NCBI GenBank assembly: GCA_034440575.1
Contig: JAOTOL010001623.1
Location: forward strand, 2,414,001 to 2,478,000
DNA from: Imbricaverruca yamaguchii
Taxonomy: Eukaryota > Arthropoda > Thecostraca > Neoverrucidae
Length of the DNA: 64,000 nucleotides
Reading direction: 5' to 3'
Made by a program: the position numbers and the translations under genes. Positions 32,600-45,415 of the stretch are shown here, in pieces. Positions within the stretch are counted from its first letter, which is position 1. Every line of letters begins with the position of its first letter. Under the pieces are notes generated by a model. It saw only the letters and a program-made list of their open reading frames with translations, did not search any database and was not told the DNA's origin.

Positions 32600-35500
32600 C
32601 CTCATCACTCATCAAATAATAGCGATGTATATATTAAATGAAGAATTATGTTGAGTTCTGTACAAAGCAAATATGCACAATACATTCATGTTTCCAGAAA
32701 GCATTGCTGGTAGCTAATGGTTTGTACCTACTTGTTTGCTAGGTTGGGGCCTGGTGGTTTGAGGGATTATCTGGGGACAGAATTGCACTTTATGTAAACA
32801 TATTGTGTATTGTTTACATGGTAAATCAGCAATGGCACAATACATTGCAATTCAACCAAATCCCTGATCTCTGTACTTCTGGAGCAAGACCATACATATA
32901 GATAGTCTTGTCAACCGAGAAACACCAGCCGCTCAGTGGATCATTTCTCACTAATTAAATTCATATGTTATAGTTCCCCTGTGGCATATAGCAAGTGAAT
33001 ATTTTCACATATTTGTTGTACCAGCGGCACCTAAGACCACAATATGGTGGCAGACTATGGCATTGTATGTTGGTGGCATTTTATGTCATTGTACTGGATT
33101 TTTGGCATCACACATTATGACACAAAGAGTATCTGTACAAGAAAAACAACAGATATGAAGCACACAGTACCAAAGCCCAGAACATAAACACAGCAGCCAC
33201 CCGGATGTTACAGGCATGTGCCAATATTTTGAGATGCATGATTTTTAACCTCCCTCATTACTTATAGTTGCAGTTAATTCACAGTGGTACTGCACAGCCT
33301 CCGATCATTTATTACAGCTTGAAACACAAATTATTTATGCAACCACATTGTCATGGAATGACTGCAAATAACCCACTTACTAAAAATAGTATGCATTATC
33401 TGTAGGCCAATACATGCCTTAATTTCCCTGTGAAGACTTATATGTGTGCTAAACAAGGCCGTTGGTATGTTTCCATATTGCCACTGAAATAATGGAAGAT
33501 TCCATATGGGGAATCTGTGCCACTTTCTGTGACAAGCAATTTCCAGCAGCTGGTGCTGACCCTGACCTACTGTGTGCATTCAAATATGATAAATTAACAT
33601 CCTTGAATTTTTTCTCTCATAGAAGTTAAAAACACTAGTGGATCCAGGGGGGCCAGAATGGCCATAGCACCTCCCTAAGCACCTAGTCCATGCAGCCAAC
33701 AGATGCCCCCCTCCCAACTGACTGGTTTTAAATTTCAACTCTGGCTGTATCGGTGCTGCCTTAAGATGATTACCATACAGTGTGACAAAATGTGGCAAAT
33801 TTTTTTTATGAATCTGGACAAGTATGTAGCAAATGGTGCAAAATTGTCACCCAGAAAGCTAACCCTCCACCCTGACTTGTGCAACAACTTCTGCAAAACA
33901 AAATTACCCCCCCCAGAAATTGCTTTCCAGCCCCCCTCCCCACACACGCTTATCAGCTTCTGGCAAATTGTTGTCAGCAAAATCAGGACATGCCCTTTCC
34001 CTAAACTCAATGTCTAGATCCCCCAGAGTTAAAAAATGACTACTAAATTGAGCCAACCTTGTGAGTGTTTTCCCCTAAAAAATTGTTCCTCGTTTTGTCT
34101 GTGAGTCAGAAGTTTTAATTTCAGAAATTAAACAAATAAACCTCAGTGGGACTGTTTGAGGTACAAGGGGATATTTCTACAATATTTAATTTCCTTTTCA
34201 ATGAAATTGAAACCATACATGTGCATTATTGATAAAAACAGTACACAAATTGGACAGAAAATATCATATTTGGCATTTTGGTCCATACAGAGGTTTTCAT
34301 AACAAGAGCCCAATAATCGCAGATAGTATTCCCAAATATGGATAAATGCATCCTCACTATTAGCAAATGGTAGCATATTTGGGTGATACCCTTTTTTGAA
34401 ATATTGACCATAGTTCCCCACTGACATGCAAAGATGAGCCTCATCTTAGACTTAATCCCACTCAAAAATCTCTAAATTCAGCCATTCATCTGCGGATCAA
34501 TAATTCCCTGTAGTATTGGCTATAAAGAGCAGTGTCATCTGGAGCAAATAAGGGTTGCTTGAATGGATGATCTTCATGTTGACAAAAGAGATTGACCACA
34601 TTGATTAAGGGCTGCTGAGAGATGGGTCTAAATGATGCAATGTATAGTTAACAGCACCTGGTGTGGGTGGTCCCAAAATAGATGGCAATGCTGGATATCT
34701 CATTACCCTGAAGGCATAGGTGGCACTGTGGGTGCTTGTGATGCATACCTTTGGGCTTTTGGGCTCTTGGGGGTGGGCTAAAGCCACATTACCCCCCCTG
34801 GTTATACTGCTATATGAATACCAATTATTCATCATCACAATTTCATTGTACAATTCTTAGACTTTGTATGCAGATTAATGAACTTGAACTTAATTTCATG
34901 CTGGGGGATGGAGGGAGCAGTGGTGGCAGAAGGTAATTTAGGATGAGGGGGCAAGCAATCCCATGGTGCCCCCTGGCGGGGTTCATGCACCTAGCCAGGA
35001 ATTCTGTCAGGGGTCCTTGGCAAGTGGAAAAGGGCCCTTGGCAGTGGAAATGTTGTTGACTAGGGGGTGGGGAGCGATGTCCATGAGGGCCCATGTAGCG
35101 GATATGCTGCTTATGAGGGGGGATGGGAAGTGAGTTGTCGAATGTTTGCTTGCCCATATTCCCCCAAAATTGCTACAGATCTAGTGTAAGCTCCTTCCCT
35201 CAGGCCCCCCTTGGCTACGTCCCTGGCAGGGTTAGAAGCAATGCCCCATGGTGCCCCCCGGGTGAGTGGATCATTATTACCCATGTGAGCAGAATGGTCT
35301 TAAGAAGTACAATAAATAAATGTCTGACCGAGTACTGCCAAGTTTCACAATGAACCCAGCTGGATAGTAATCAAACATCCAGTCCAGTCCTGGGGGGTGG
35401 GGGCGGGGGGTTGTGCAGGAAGTGAATTCTGGCAAGGACCCCCATTAGTAATTCAAATTAAGGTCCAATCCTACAGGGGGTTGATGGGGAGGGGGGAGGT

Positions 35501-36880
35501 TAAGAAGCAATAGGCCACTAGGTAGTGCCCCCTCCCAGAATTTGTAGGGAGGGGCAACTGCCCCCTGCCCCCCTTATACCACCCCCTGGAAGGCAAAGAT
35601 TGTGGGCACTGAGATGAATGCTGTGTATTTTCCTGTTTTATATTGATATGCTTTTATTGAAACACATGTCAACGGATTCAATCATTACAGAAGAGGTAGG
35701 TACAATCTTGTCATGTGACAGTGGAGTGCAGTCACCAATAATTAAGCAAGCCGCTTTTTAGTGTAAATCCTATACCCAGCTTATACCATGAGCACAAACA
35801 CATTTGCAGCCTGGCAATTACAGGTAGGTACATACCTACCTCTTTTTTTAGGACAAAATCAGGTTAATACTCACATTCATCCGCCAGCTCAACTTGCCAT
35901 AACAATCGCAGCAATCCGCGCCACGCCAAAGGTGGCGGATCGAGGACGAAAGAAAATGGTGGCACAGTGTAAGCTTAAACTCTCATTAGCATGCTTTTCC
36001 TTTTCATTACCTCGCATTAAGAACGCAGGTGGCAGCGGTACCCCTGTGTGTGTGTGTGTGAGTTTTGCCAGCCTGCCACCGCTTGGTGATATCGGCTGCT
36101 TCCGGTTGTGAAAAGATGTGTAAGACAGTGAGTAGCGTAGGGTAGGAGGATCAATCCGAGGTGGAGGTTTAGTAGAGTAGTCGAGCAGTGGTGAAGTAGC
36201 GATGAGATGGTCTTGAAGAGTAGAGTAATCCGGATCGATTGAAGATGTAGAGCTGGTGCTGTAGAGTTGTGTGAGAGCCGGAGATGATGAAGTCGAGAAA
36301 GAGAGAGTTAGTCCGACGGTGCCACATTGGGGTATGGGGTGTAGTGGGGGGGGGGGTCGGGTCATCGCCAGAAGTGAACATTGCAAGAACATGAGTATAT
36401 ATTTCTCTCTTTTTTTCTATTCGTTTTGTAACGCATCTGTTTTTTTTTCTTTTTTTTCCCATTTACCTCATTTTGTTCATTTTCTCTTTCGTTTTTTAAC
36501 TACCCCTGTACCCCTGCAATCGCCCATAACCTCCCCGCAACACCCAACGTACTTCAAATCGCACACTGCACGGCGCATGCGCGAATCTGGCAGTTCACCC
36601 GCGGGCGGAGGTGAATTGACGGAAAAAGGGTGTAACAAAAGTACCTCACTTTTCATACTTTTAAAAGTATTGTCGGAATACTTGACATGAAAATGATACT
36701 TCAAAAACTCCCTCTGTACTTCGAAGAATGCAAGCATACCACTTTTTACAAAAAGGTGCTAGAACATGCCCCATATTGATTCTGGATGGGATTTATGTAC
36801 CTCCGATTACTCCCTGAGTACTGATTTTTGTTTACAGTGCAAGTCACTCAAGATCACTGCTGTACGGAAAAATACCATGT
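32600..36880. other. Long AT-rich spacer with G/C homopolymer tracts; no gene recognised
   Basis: The interval holds several runs of five or more G or C, often as facing pairs (33640-33720, 33905-33950, 35390-35600), a style common in old interspersed repeats. Short open frames on both strands have no motif. A + strand frame at 35788-36111 and an overlapping - strand frame at 35889-36392 were examined and show nothing recognisable. A (GT)n run lies at 36046-36060. Confidence 0.4.
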
Positions 36881-36895
36881 CTATACCATATATGA

Positions 36896-37440
36896 CCTAA
36901 ATGCCCGTTACCATATCGTGCCTGCCCCGGTGTTCGTCGCTACGGACAGGTGCTGCAGGATCTCGGCCTCTCTCAACTTGTCCGGCTGCCGAACCATCTG
37001 AGGCCGACGGCAACACTGCTGCACCATATTACCACCAGTGTCCCAGATCTGGAGTCGATCATTCAGCTGCCACCCATGCAGACTGATGACCATCAAACAA
37101 TCACTGCACACGTGCTTTTCCGCGGGCTGCGGTGTCGCCGGTCGTCCTTCATCGCTTGCCCGAGGCGCAAGACTAATAGGGACGCCTTGTGCCTTCACTT
37201 CTTGCCGACGGACTGAAGCAGCATGTGCCGGGCAGCGGGAGTGGATGCGAAACTAAAGGAGTGTATGCACTTGTGGCAGGTGGCGGTGAGCGTGCACGGT
37301 CCGCTCAAGACCGTCCACCCCGCTGGACATGGTGACCGTGGGTGGGTGGCAGTCCGGACCTGCTGCAGCTCATGCGTGACCGCCACCAGGTTTTCCATCC
37401 TTGGCGGAGCTATCGCACCGAATATGACTTGGTAGTTTAC
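36896..37440 (+). pseudogene. LINE remnant: endonuclease C-terminal part
   Basis: The frame at 36950-37216 reads 'VLQDLGLSQLVRLPNHLRPT', then 'TLLHHITTSVPDLESI' and 'TDDHQTITAHVLF'. This follows the final third of LINE APE-type endonucleases ('...L.QLV..PTR...LLDhIiTS.PdL......SDHh.v...l'). The SDH motif is changed to DDH. A different frame follows after 37216 with no strong motif until about 37320. Confidence 0.7.
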
Positions 37441-38145
37441 CGGAGGGTGTGAAACCTTGTGAAATCTGTGTTCCCAAAGCCAGGCGTGACTTTGTGTGTG
37501 CGCAAATGCTGACGGACCGTGCCAATTTCTGGCGCTACATCCGGGACTTTGCGCTCCGGCCGGCCAGGGAGGTGAGGAGGCCGCTAGGGGTCTGGCAGCA
37601 ACGGTGGAGATGAATATAATCGTCACATTTCCTCCGTGGGTCCACGCATTGCAACCGATCTCGCTGCTGGCAACCGCGGCGTTCCCCCCATCCCTTCGCG
37701 ACCACCACCGGCCTCCGGCTATATCCGGTGACCCCGCCCGAACTATTTAGTCATACATGACATGTCTTCGTCTGGAGCGGTTGATGTCGATTGCGTACCA
37801 CTGCACGCTCTCCGCAAATGTTTTCCGGTTCTCGGGCCCCACCTACTTCACCCCATTAGCACTTCTGTTGTCTCCTTCGTGATCTCGGCCTTGTGGAAAA
37901 CTTCCTCGAAAACTGCACTGAAGCCACTGCCTTTCCGCCTCAACATGTCACGTACAGCCTTCTTCCGGGCAGCCTCGGCCTGGTACCTACTGCCACCGGC
38001 CACTTCCGCTTCTCAGATACAGGGCGAGTTCGTTGCGATGCTTAACACATCTTCTTTTAAATTGACTTTACATGCTCGGTTTTCCATGTATACTGTTGTT
38101 TTACTGCTTCCATTTTTGCTCATGTTTGTGAAATGTATCTGACAG
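37320..38145 (+). pseudogene. LINE remnant: RT connector, RT block 1, and ORF2 C-terminus
   Basis: 37340-37570 reads in two frames as a basic connector ('WRSYRTEYDLVVYRRV', then 'DRANFWRYIRDFA'), as found between endonuclease and RT. The frame 37762-38142 starts with 'AVDVDCVPLHALRKCFPVLG' and 'LLHPISTSVVS', matching the first RT block ('GpDGIp...LK.c...l...L..linsSl..g.fP..WK'). It continues without RT blocks 2-7 into 'SRTAFFRAASAWYLLPPATS', the typical ORF2 end. This shows a large internal deletion. Confidence 0.65.
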
Positions 38146-38239
38146 TAATCCGACTCAAACCAAATATTAAATCATTTTATGGAATCGGTTTGTTGAACTG
38201 GCAAATACAAATATAAATACAAATACTATACCATATATG

Positions 38240-38738
38240 CCCGTCGGCAACTACTACAATAATATAGACCGGTCAAATGGCATCCACCACAATCAAAATC
38301 GGACAAATGACGCCCACCAACATAATGACCTGTTAAATGGCACCCACCACAATCACTACCGAGCACAAAGCTGGCGTACTGAATGGCTGTGGGTGACAAT
38401 CTGAGCGGAGAAGCTGCCAGACGGAAGGGACTGACACACTGTGGCATCTATGCTAAATAGGCAATTCGGCATAGTGTCGTGTGTGAGTGTTACGCGAATT
38501 ACGTGCGGCGCATTTAGCCGAGTGGCTCAATTTCGACAAGAGAGCGGCCAATGTCGGCATCAGGGGTTGGTTGGCAATGTGCTTCTGCCGGAATTGGATG
38601 CACTTCTTCCGAAATCACGCTCCTCTGCCGAATGCAGTAGACGCGACTTAAGCGCCATCCACGGCTCCCAATAGTCGAAATCGTTTATGCTTATTTCTAA
38701 AATGTTTGCACTTCCGGCGATATTTGATGCAAAACGGT
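38240..38738. other. Spacer; short GGCATCCACCACAATC-type repeat at 38270-38360
   Basis: Two to three loose units of 'aatggcacccaccacaatca' are seen at 38275-38360. Nothing else is recognised. Confidence 0.4.
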
Positions 38739-39092
38739 CTCTGAGGGGTGTCGAGAGCATAGCCGAGGTCGGTCTCTGAGAGCTGTAGAGAGCACAGCCG
38801 AGGTCGGTCTTTGAGAGCTGTAGAGAACACAGCCGAGGTCGGTCTCTGCGAGCTGCCGAGAGCACAGCCGAGGTCGGTCTCTGCGAGCTGTAGAGAGCAC
38901 AGCCGAGGTCGGTCTCTGAGAGCTGTAGAGAGCACAGCCGAGGTCGGTCTCTGAGAGCTGTAGAGAGCACAGCCGAGGTCGGTCTCTGCGAGCTGCCGAG
39001 AGCACAGCCGAGGTCGGTCTCTGAGAGCTGTAGAGAGCATAGCCGAGGTCGGTCTCTGCGAGCTGCCGAGAGCACAGCCGAGGTCAGTCCCT
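38739..39092. repeat. Minisatellite, 35-bp unit
   Basis: About ten units of 'aggtcggtctctgagagctg' followed by 'tagagagcacagccg', with a 'cgagctgccgag' variant. Confidence 0.95.
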
Positions 39093-39117
39093 CGCGAGCT
39101 ATCATCGACCACAGCGA

Positions 39118-39640
39118 TACGATGTCCGATTCTGTGTCTGCTACACGGAGGCCCTGTAGCTGGCAGATGCTGTGTCTGCTACACGGAGGCCCTGTAGGTG
39201 GGGCTGATTCTGTGTCTGCTACACGGAGGCGCTGTAGGTGTGGCTGGTCCTGTGTCTGCTACACGGAGGCCCTGTAGCTGGCCGATTCTGTGTCTGCTAC
39301 ACGGAGGCCCTGTAGGTGGGGCTGAGGCTGTGTCTGCTACACGGAGGCCCTGTAGGTGGGGCTGAGGCTGTGTCTGCTACATGGAGGCCCTGTAGCTGGC
39401 CGATTCTGTGTCCGCTACACGGAGGCCCTGTAGCTGGCAGATTCTGTGTCTGCTACACAGAGGCCCTGTAGCTAGCAGACCGTGTCTGCTACACGGAGGC
39501 CCTGTAGGTAGGGCTGATTCTGTGTCTGCTACACAGAGGCCCTGTAGCTGGCAGATTCTGTGCCTGCTACACGGAGGCCCTGTAGCTGGCCGATTCTGTG
39601 TCTGCTACACGGAGGCCCTGTAGCTGGCAACGCTGCCCCA
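39118..39640. repeat. Minisatellite, about 38-41-bp unit
   Basis: About thirteen units of 'tctgtgtctgctacacggag' followed by 'gccctgtagctggccga' or a longer 'gccctgtaggtggggctga' variant. Confidence 0.95.
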
Positions 39641-39654
39641 TAACACCGAAAGAC

Positions 39655-40290
39655 TGTAGCTGGAGCGGCTGGCAGCGTCATACTATACCGCGTACCAGTA
39701 TATTACACTATAGCCTCACTCTACACCGCGTACCAGTATATTACACTATAGCCTCACGCTACACCGCATACTAGTATGTTACACTATAGCCTCACGCTAC
39801 ACCGCATACCAGTATATTACACTATAGCCTCACGCTATACCGCATACTAGTATATTACACTATAGCGTCACGCTACACCGCGTACCAGTATATTACACTA
39901 TAGCCTCACGCTACACCGCATACTAGTATGTTACACTATAGCCTCACGCTACACCGCATACCAGTATATTACACTATATCCTCACGCTACACCGCATACT
40001 AGTATATTACACTATAGCCTCACGCTACACCGCGTACCAGTATATTACACTATAGCCTCACGCTACACCGCATACTAGTATGTTACACTATAGCGTCACG
40101 CTACACCGCATGCCAGTATACTACACTATAGTTTCATTATACACCGCATACTAGTATATTACACTATAGCGTCACGCTACACCGCATACCAGTATATTAC
40201 ACTATAGTCTCACTCTACACCGCATACCAGTATATTACACTATAGCGTCACGCTACACCGCATGCCAGTATACTACACTATGACGTCATG
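39655..40290. repeat. Minisatellite, 38-bp unit
   Basis: About sixteen units of 'tatagcctcacgctacaccg' followed by 'cataccagtatattacac', with GCGTAC/GCATAC and CCAG/CTAG variants that alternate in blocks. Confidence 0.95.
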
Positions 40291-41752
40291 CTACACCACG
40301 TCAGGCTCTGATATTGGCGCAAACCAAACGTTCCGCTATCAAGGAACAGCAGGAAACAGTAAAGCGAGAAATGGCCGGTGTTACGCAAGGAAATGTTATG
40401 GAACAAAATAATTGGTATGCTTTCCCATACCTTGGCATAATTCAAGATGCGTTGCTTAAGATAGACGGTTTCATCGGGCGCAAATCAAGTTACTCTCAAA
40501 GTAGCAAAAAAATAAGTTATCTTGCAGGTTAGGGGTCATTCCACACACACCATACGATATCGCAGCCAAAGACTTGAATTGATCCAAAGCCGAAGGGTTA
40601 CATCATAAGCTACTGTCACTTGCAGAATGATCATAGTGACGTTATGATTAAATTACGCGGTTGGTTTGTTTTTCGTGATACATGTCTCACTACCCTAGCT
40701 TTTTAATCGGAGAAACTATGCAGAAAAAGTTGTCGAGCTGCTTGTTGGCCCGTCGTTAGCGTGGGCTCCGCCACGTCACTTTGAATCTGGGGGGAGGGGC
40801 AGCAAATGCGATCCCAAAAACCTGCCTGAGACTCAGGCTAGGCAAAACCGCAATTCCATTCACTTGTGCATCGTCACCGGTACGTAATTATAATTTTCAT
40901 ATATAGCATTGAGGCATTGTTAAAATAACAACTTATGTTCGTATTTAAAGACAGCTTAGTTAAATTTACCGTTTGCTTACAAATTACACATGCTGGGCGC
41001 TAGTGAAAGCTGACCAGAAACCTCCACTGACACTGACATCATTGGATACGGAACTTACGCCAGAGCGCTTTGCCCTCTAGCAGAGGTGGAAATCCCTGGG
41101 GGTGGGGGTGGGGATGGTTAACGAGCCATCCCTGTGTTCGTTGGACCATCATTCACTCTCCCTGGAAATTGTTACTCTACAAGAAAAATAAATCCAAATG
41201 AAATGCAATCAATATAATGAACTGAGGGAACTTCAAAACCGATTTCTTTTTTCATTCCAGGTTATTTTTTTTAATCTGTGAGACGACAATTCTTGTTCCT
41301 GGACACCACCCCGCTGGAATCTCAACACGTCCCCACTTTTGCCCCCAGCATCACATTTTATGAGTAAAGGCTTAAATGAGCTTGCTTTGATGATATGTAC
41401 GTTCGACCTGCATCGCCCTTCACAACTGAAATTCAATAGAATCGAACTCATGTTTGCGGCAGTTAACTTTGATTAAGAAAACAATGGAATAAGTAGCTAT
41501 CCAAAGCAATCGTTACTATTCCGTACCGCTTTGCTATTGGAGCTTTCACGACGAACCAACTCGTTATAGCTTTTACGGCCAATTGCCCATGCGGATTTGT
41601 AGCGGCGGCTTGAAGCAACAGGACAACACACGTCCCTTCGGTTGAAAGACCAGCGCTCTACCCCTGGACTCCTCTCCTTTTCGTTTTGCTCTTCACTCGT
41701 ATGTTTCCAACATATGATGCAGTTGATGAAGAGGTGAGGTCGTGTCACGGCG
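40291..41752. other. Spacer; one protein-like open stretch at 40314-40532
   Basis: The + frame 40314-40532 (72 codons, 'REMAGVTQGNVMEQNNWYAF') reads like ordinary protein but has no motif I recognise and no clear splice context. The rest shows no feature. Confidence 0.3.
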
Positions 41753-41754
41753 CA

Positions 41755-42985
41755 ACCTCGGTTGCGGTACCTGCTCGGCGCGGCAGCACCCGCCTGGTGC
41801 GGCAGTACCCGCTCGGTGTGGCAGTACCCGCTCGGTGCGGCAGTACCCGCCTGGTGCGGCAGTACCCGATCGGTGCGGCAGTACCCGCTCGGTGCGGCAG
41901 TACCCGCCTGGTGCGGCAGTACCCGCCCGGTGCGGCAGTACCCGATCGGTGCGGCAGTACCCGCCTGGTGCGGCAGTACCCGCTCGGTGCGGCAGTACCC
42001 GCTCGATGCGGCGGTACCCGCTCGGTGGCGGTACCCGCTCGGTGCGGCCGTGGTACCCGCTCGGTGCGGCAGTACCCGCCTGGTGCGGCAGTACCCGCTC
42101 GGCACGGCAGCACCCGTTCGGCGCGGCAGTACCCGCTCGGTGCGGCAGTACCCGCTCGGTGGGCCGTGGTACCCGCTCGGTGCGGCAGTACCCGCCTGGT
42201 GCGGCAGTACCCGCCTGGTGCGGCAGTACCCGCCCGGCGCGGCAGCACCCGCTCGGTGCGGCAGTACCCGCCCGTGCGGCAGTACCCGCGGTGCGGTGGG
42301 CAGTACCCGCTCGGTGCGGCAGTACCCGCTCGGTGGGTGCGGCAGTACCCGCTCGGTGCGGCAGTACCCGCCTGGTGCGGCAGTACCCGCTCGGTGCGGC
42401 GGTACCCGCCCGGTGCGGCAGTACCCGCTCGGTGCGGCGGTACCCGCTCGGTGCGGCGACCCGCTCGGTGCGGCAGTACCCGCCTGGTGCGGCAGTACCC
42501 GCCTGGTGCGGCAGTACCCGCTCGGTGCGGCAGTACCCGCCTGGTGCGGCAGTACCCGCCCGGTGCGGCAGTACCCGCTCGGTGCGGCAGTACCCGCTCG
42601 GTGCGGCAGTACCCGCCTGGTGCGGCAGTACCCGCTCGGTGCGGCAGTATCCGCCTGCTGCGGCAGTACCCGCTCGGTGCGGCAGTACCCGCTCGGTGCG
42701 GCAGACCCGCTCGGTGCGGCAGTACCCGCTCGGTGCGGCAGTACCCGCTCGGTGCGGCAGTACCCGCTCGGTGCGGCAGACCCGCTCGGTGGCAGACCGC
42801 CGGTGCGGCAGTATGTCGCATAGACCGCTGGTGCGGCAGTACCCGCCTGCTGCGGCAGTACCCGCCTGGTGCGGCAGTACCCGCTCGGTGCGGCAGTATC
42901 CGCCTGCTGCGGCAGTACCCGCTCGGTGCGGCAGTACCCGCCTGGTGCGGCAGTACCCGCTCGGTGCGGCAGTACCCGTTCTGTA
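41755..42985. repeat. Minisatellite, 19-bp unit
   Basis: About 65 units of 'gtgcggcagtacccgctcg', with the common variant ending 'cctg' in place of 'ctcg'. Five frames remain open for more than 350 codons because the unit lacks stop triplets. These are not genes. Confidence 0.97.
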
Positions 42986-43368
42986 CGATCCTTGTAATTT
43001 GGTGATTTAGATGGTCCATCAAACTTTTGACCCATCTCGCTTCTGTCCAGCTTTAACAAATTTGGAAACATTTTGCTTAACCATTCCGCTGGTACCACTC
43101 ACCAAACACCATTCTGTCTCCTCATCAGTATGTCTCCAGACCTAGCCACTGTACGGAGGACGCCGTGCCAGATGCTGTGTCGTTCTATGCCTCGGCAGAA
43201 TCAGCCTCAGCACTCACAGGCGGATTTGAGTGAAGCCACGACCTTTTGATTCACGATTTGAGTGAAACGACATCGACCACGGTGGTCCCCTTAAAAAAAC
43301 TCCGATAGTATGGCATCGACCCCACCTAGTTTCGCAGTTACCTGGGTGGCCGGGGATGGATGGCAAGA
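42986..43368. other. Spacer, nothing recognised
   Basis: No recognisable coding, RNA or repeat signal. Confidence 0.4.
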
Positions 43369-43870
43369 GGGAGCTCGGAGACCTGTCCTGTCGCCCAGGG
43401 TGTCTCCCAGGGTTCCGTAGCCTGTTTGCTCTTCAGCCTTTACAATAGACCTACCCTTGCTACTTTCCCGAACATCACCTCATCTCGTACGCTGACGACA
43501 CCCAACTGCTTGATCACGCCTCGGATGAGGAAAATCTGCAGAATGACAAAACCCGCTAGGAACACGCAATCAAAATTCTTCAAACATTACTTCGGTCAGT
43601 CACTCAAGATGAAACCTGACAAAACAGACTTCATTCTCATTGTCTCTTGGAAAAATATAAAAAGCTGTACGTTTACAGCATATATAGTAGATTGTCACAA
43701 ACTGTCGGGTATCCATAGATACCGGCCATGCTGCCGGATATTAATAGATCACATTCAATCGCAAGTGGAGGGATAGGGTGGCACACCTCATGCGGGTCGC
43801 CCGGAAATGCAACTGCCTGTTCATCTCCCTCTGCCGACTCAGTTACCACTTCAAGGACAGCTAGTCCGCC
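43369..43870 (+). pseudogene. Non-LTR reverse transcriptase remnant
   Basis: The frame 43360-43776 carries 'VSQGSVACLLFSLYNRP', a decayed PQGSVLGPLLFSLYINPL block, and later 'LKMKPDKTDFILIVSWKNI', the usual 'LklNpdKTEfmlig' block. Between them, another frame reads 'HHLISYADDTQLLDHASDEE' at about 43468-43527, which holds the catalytic YADD motif. After 43770 a third frame gives 'RVAHLMRVARKCNCLFISLC', resembling the RT thumb. No endonuclease or C-terminus is preserved. Confidence 0.75.
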
Positions 43871-44535
43871 AGTAGTTTACGCCACTCCCGATAACGGCCC
43901 TAAAGAAAGCACAGTGAGCGGTAGCAGTCGTGACAAACTGTCAGAGCTTCACGAGGAGTCTCTAAAATGCACCACACAAATTTCCCAGCGTTTTTGTTTG
44001 CCAAGGCTCAGAGACTGAGTGTCTAGACTGAGGACCTTAGCACTCGGCGACGGCTTGCATAGCCGCCCGGGACTGCAGCAGGAGGCCGAGTGTGCTGGGG
44101 AGTGCTATTTTCCTCTTCTCGGTGTTTTCGCGGCACCCGGTTGGCGGGCACCCGCAGGACAACGGCATCGACCGACAGCCGAGCGTCCAGCCTGCAGCCA
44201 GCGCCGGCGGGTGTTGTCGACCGCCAATCACTGGCGACTGCTCTGGTGGGAGCGGGTGTGGTGTCCTGGGACGAGGCGGGACAGCGGTGGAAAACAGCGT
44301 TGTAAAAGCTGCATTGTGAAGGAGGAGCAAAAGGATGCGGCTGAACAAAGCAGAGTTAATCATGAACAAACCTGTCATTCGGCGGGAAAACAGCACACCA
44401 GCTTTGTTTCTGCTTCTTTTTGTCTCCTCACCCAGCGTAGTACATGAATTATCTTTTTTTTCCGAACAAATAATTACGTTTTCGGCATTTGGAACAAACA
44501 TAGCACATCGTCTCGCCTCATGCCGCAACATTTGC
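43871..44535. other. Spacer, nothing recognised
   Basis: Short overlapping frames on both strands show no motif. No array is seen until 44540. Confidence 0.4.
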
Positions 44536-44539
44536 GCTG

Positions 44540-45415
44540 AATGCCGCACTGTGTGGCTAGATATGCACTGTATGCTGCACTATGTGGCTAGATACGCTCT
44601 GCATGTCGCACTGTGGGCCTAGATACGCTATAAATGCCGCACTGTGCGGCTAGATACACGCTACATGCCCCACTACGTGTCTAGATACAGGCTACATGCC
44701 CCACTACGTGTCTAGATACACGCTTTGCATGTCACACTGGGTGGCTAAATACGCTCTGCACGCTGCACTGTGTGGCTAGATGCGAGCTGTATGCTGCACT
44801 ATGAGACTAGATACACACTGTATGCCGCACTGCGTGGGTAGATAACCATTGTATGCCGTACTGTGTGGCTAGATACAAACTGCATGTCGTACTGTGTGGC
44901 TAGGTACATGCTGTATGCCGCACTGTGTGGTTAGATACACGCTGTATGCCGTACTGCGTGGCTAGATACGAGCTATATACTATGTGACTAGATACATACT
45001 GTATACCGTACTGTGTGGCTAGATACACACTGTATGCCACACTATGTGGCTAGATACGAGCTATATACTGTGTGACTAGATACATACTGTATACCGTACT
45101 GTGTGGCTAGATACACACTGTATGCCACACTATGTGGCTAGATACGAGCTATATACTATGTGACTAGATACATACTGTATACCGTACTGTGTGGCTAGAT
45201 ACACACTGTATGCCACACTATGTGGCTAGATACGAGCTATATACTATGTGACTAGATACATACTGTATACCGTAATGTGTGGCTAGATACGCACTGTATA
45301 CCGCACTGTGCGGCTACATGCGCACTGTATGCCACACTATGTGGCTATGTACACGCTGCATGCCGTACTATGTAGCTAGATACGCACTGTATGCCGTACT
45401 GCGCGGCTAGGCGAT
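44540..45415. repeat. Minisatellite, about 31-bp unit with an 88-bp higher-order block
   Basis: About 28 units of 'ctagatacacactgtatgcc' followed by 'gcactgtgtgg'. Between 44967 and 45260 a three-unit block of 88 bp (two full units and one short unit with 'gagctatatactatgtga') is repeated almost unchanged, starting at 44967, 45055, 45143 and 45231. Confidence 0.95.

Larger units (their letters stand above)
36896..38225 (+). mobile_element. Internally deleted non-LTR retrotransposon flanked by a 14-bp direct repeat
   Basis: The 1.33-kb segment is flanked by identical copies of 'ctataccatatatg' at 36882-36895 and 38226-38239, as expected for a LINE target-site duplication. It begins inside an endonuclease domain, runs through an RT connector and RT block 1, and then jumps to the end of ORF2. 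The 3' end is an 'aaatacaaatataaatac' tail, a usual LINE 3' terminus. It is thus 5'-truncated and internally deleted. The frame is also broken several times. Confidence 0.8.

Noticed and set aside
41497..43098. Open frames up to 533 codons on both strands
   Set aside because: Products of the 19-bp array; the peptides merely cycle through the repeat in shifted phase.
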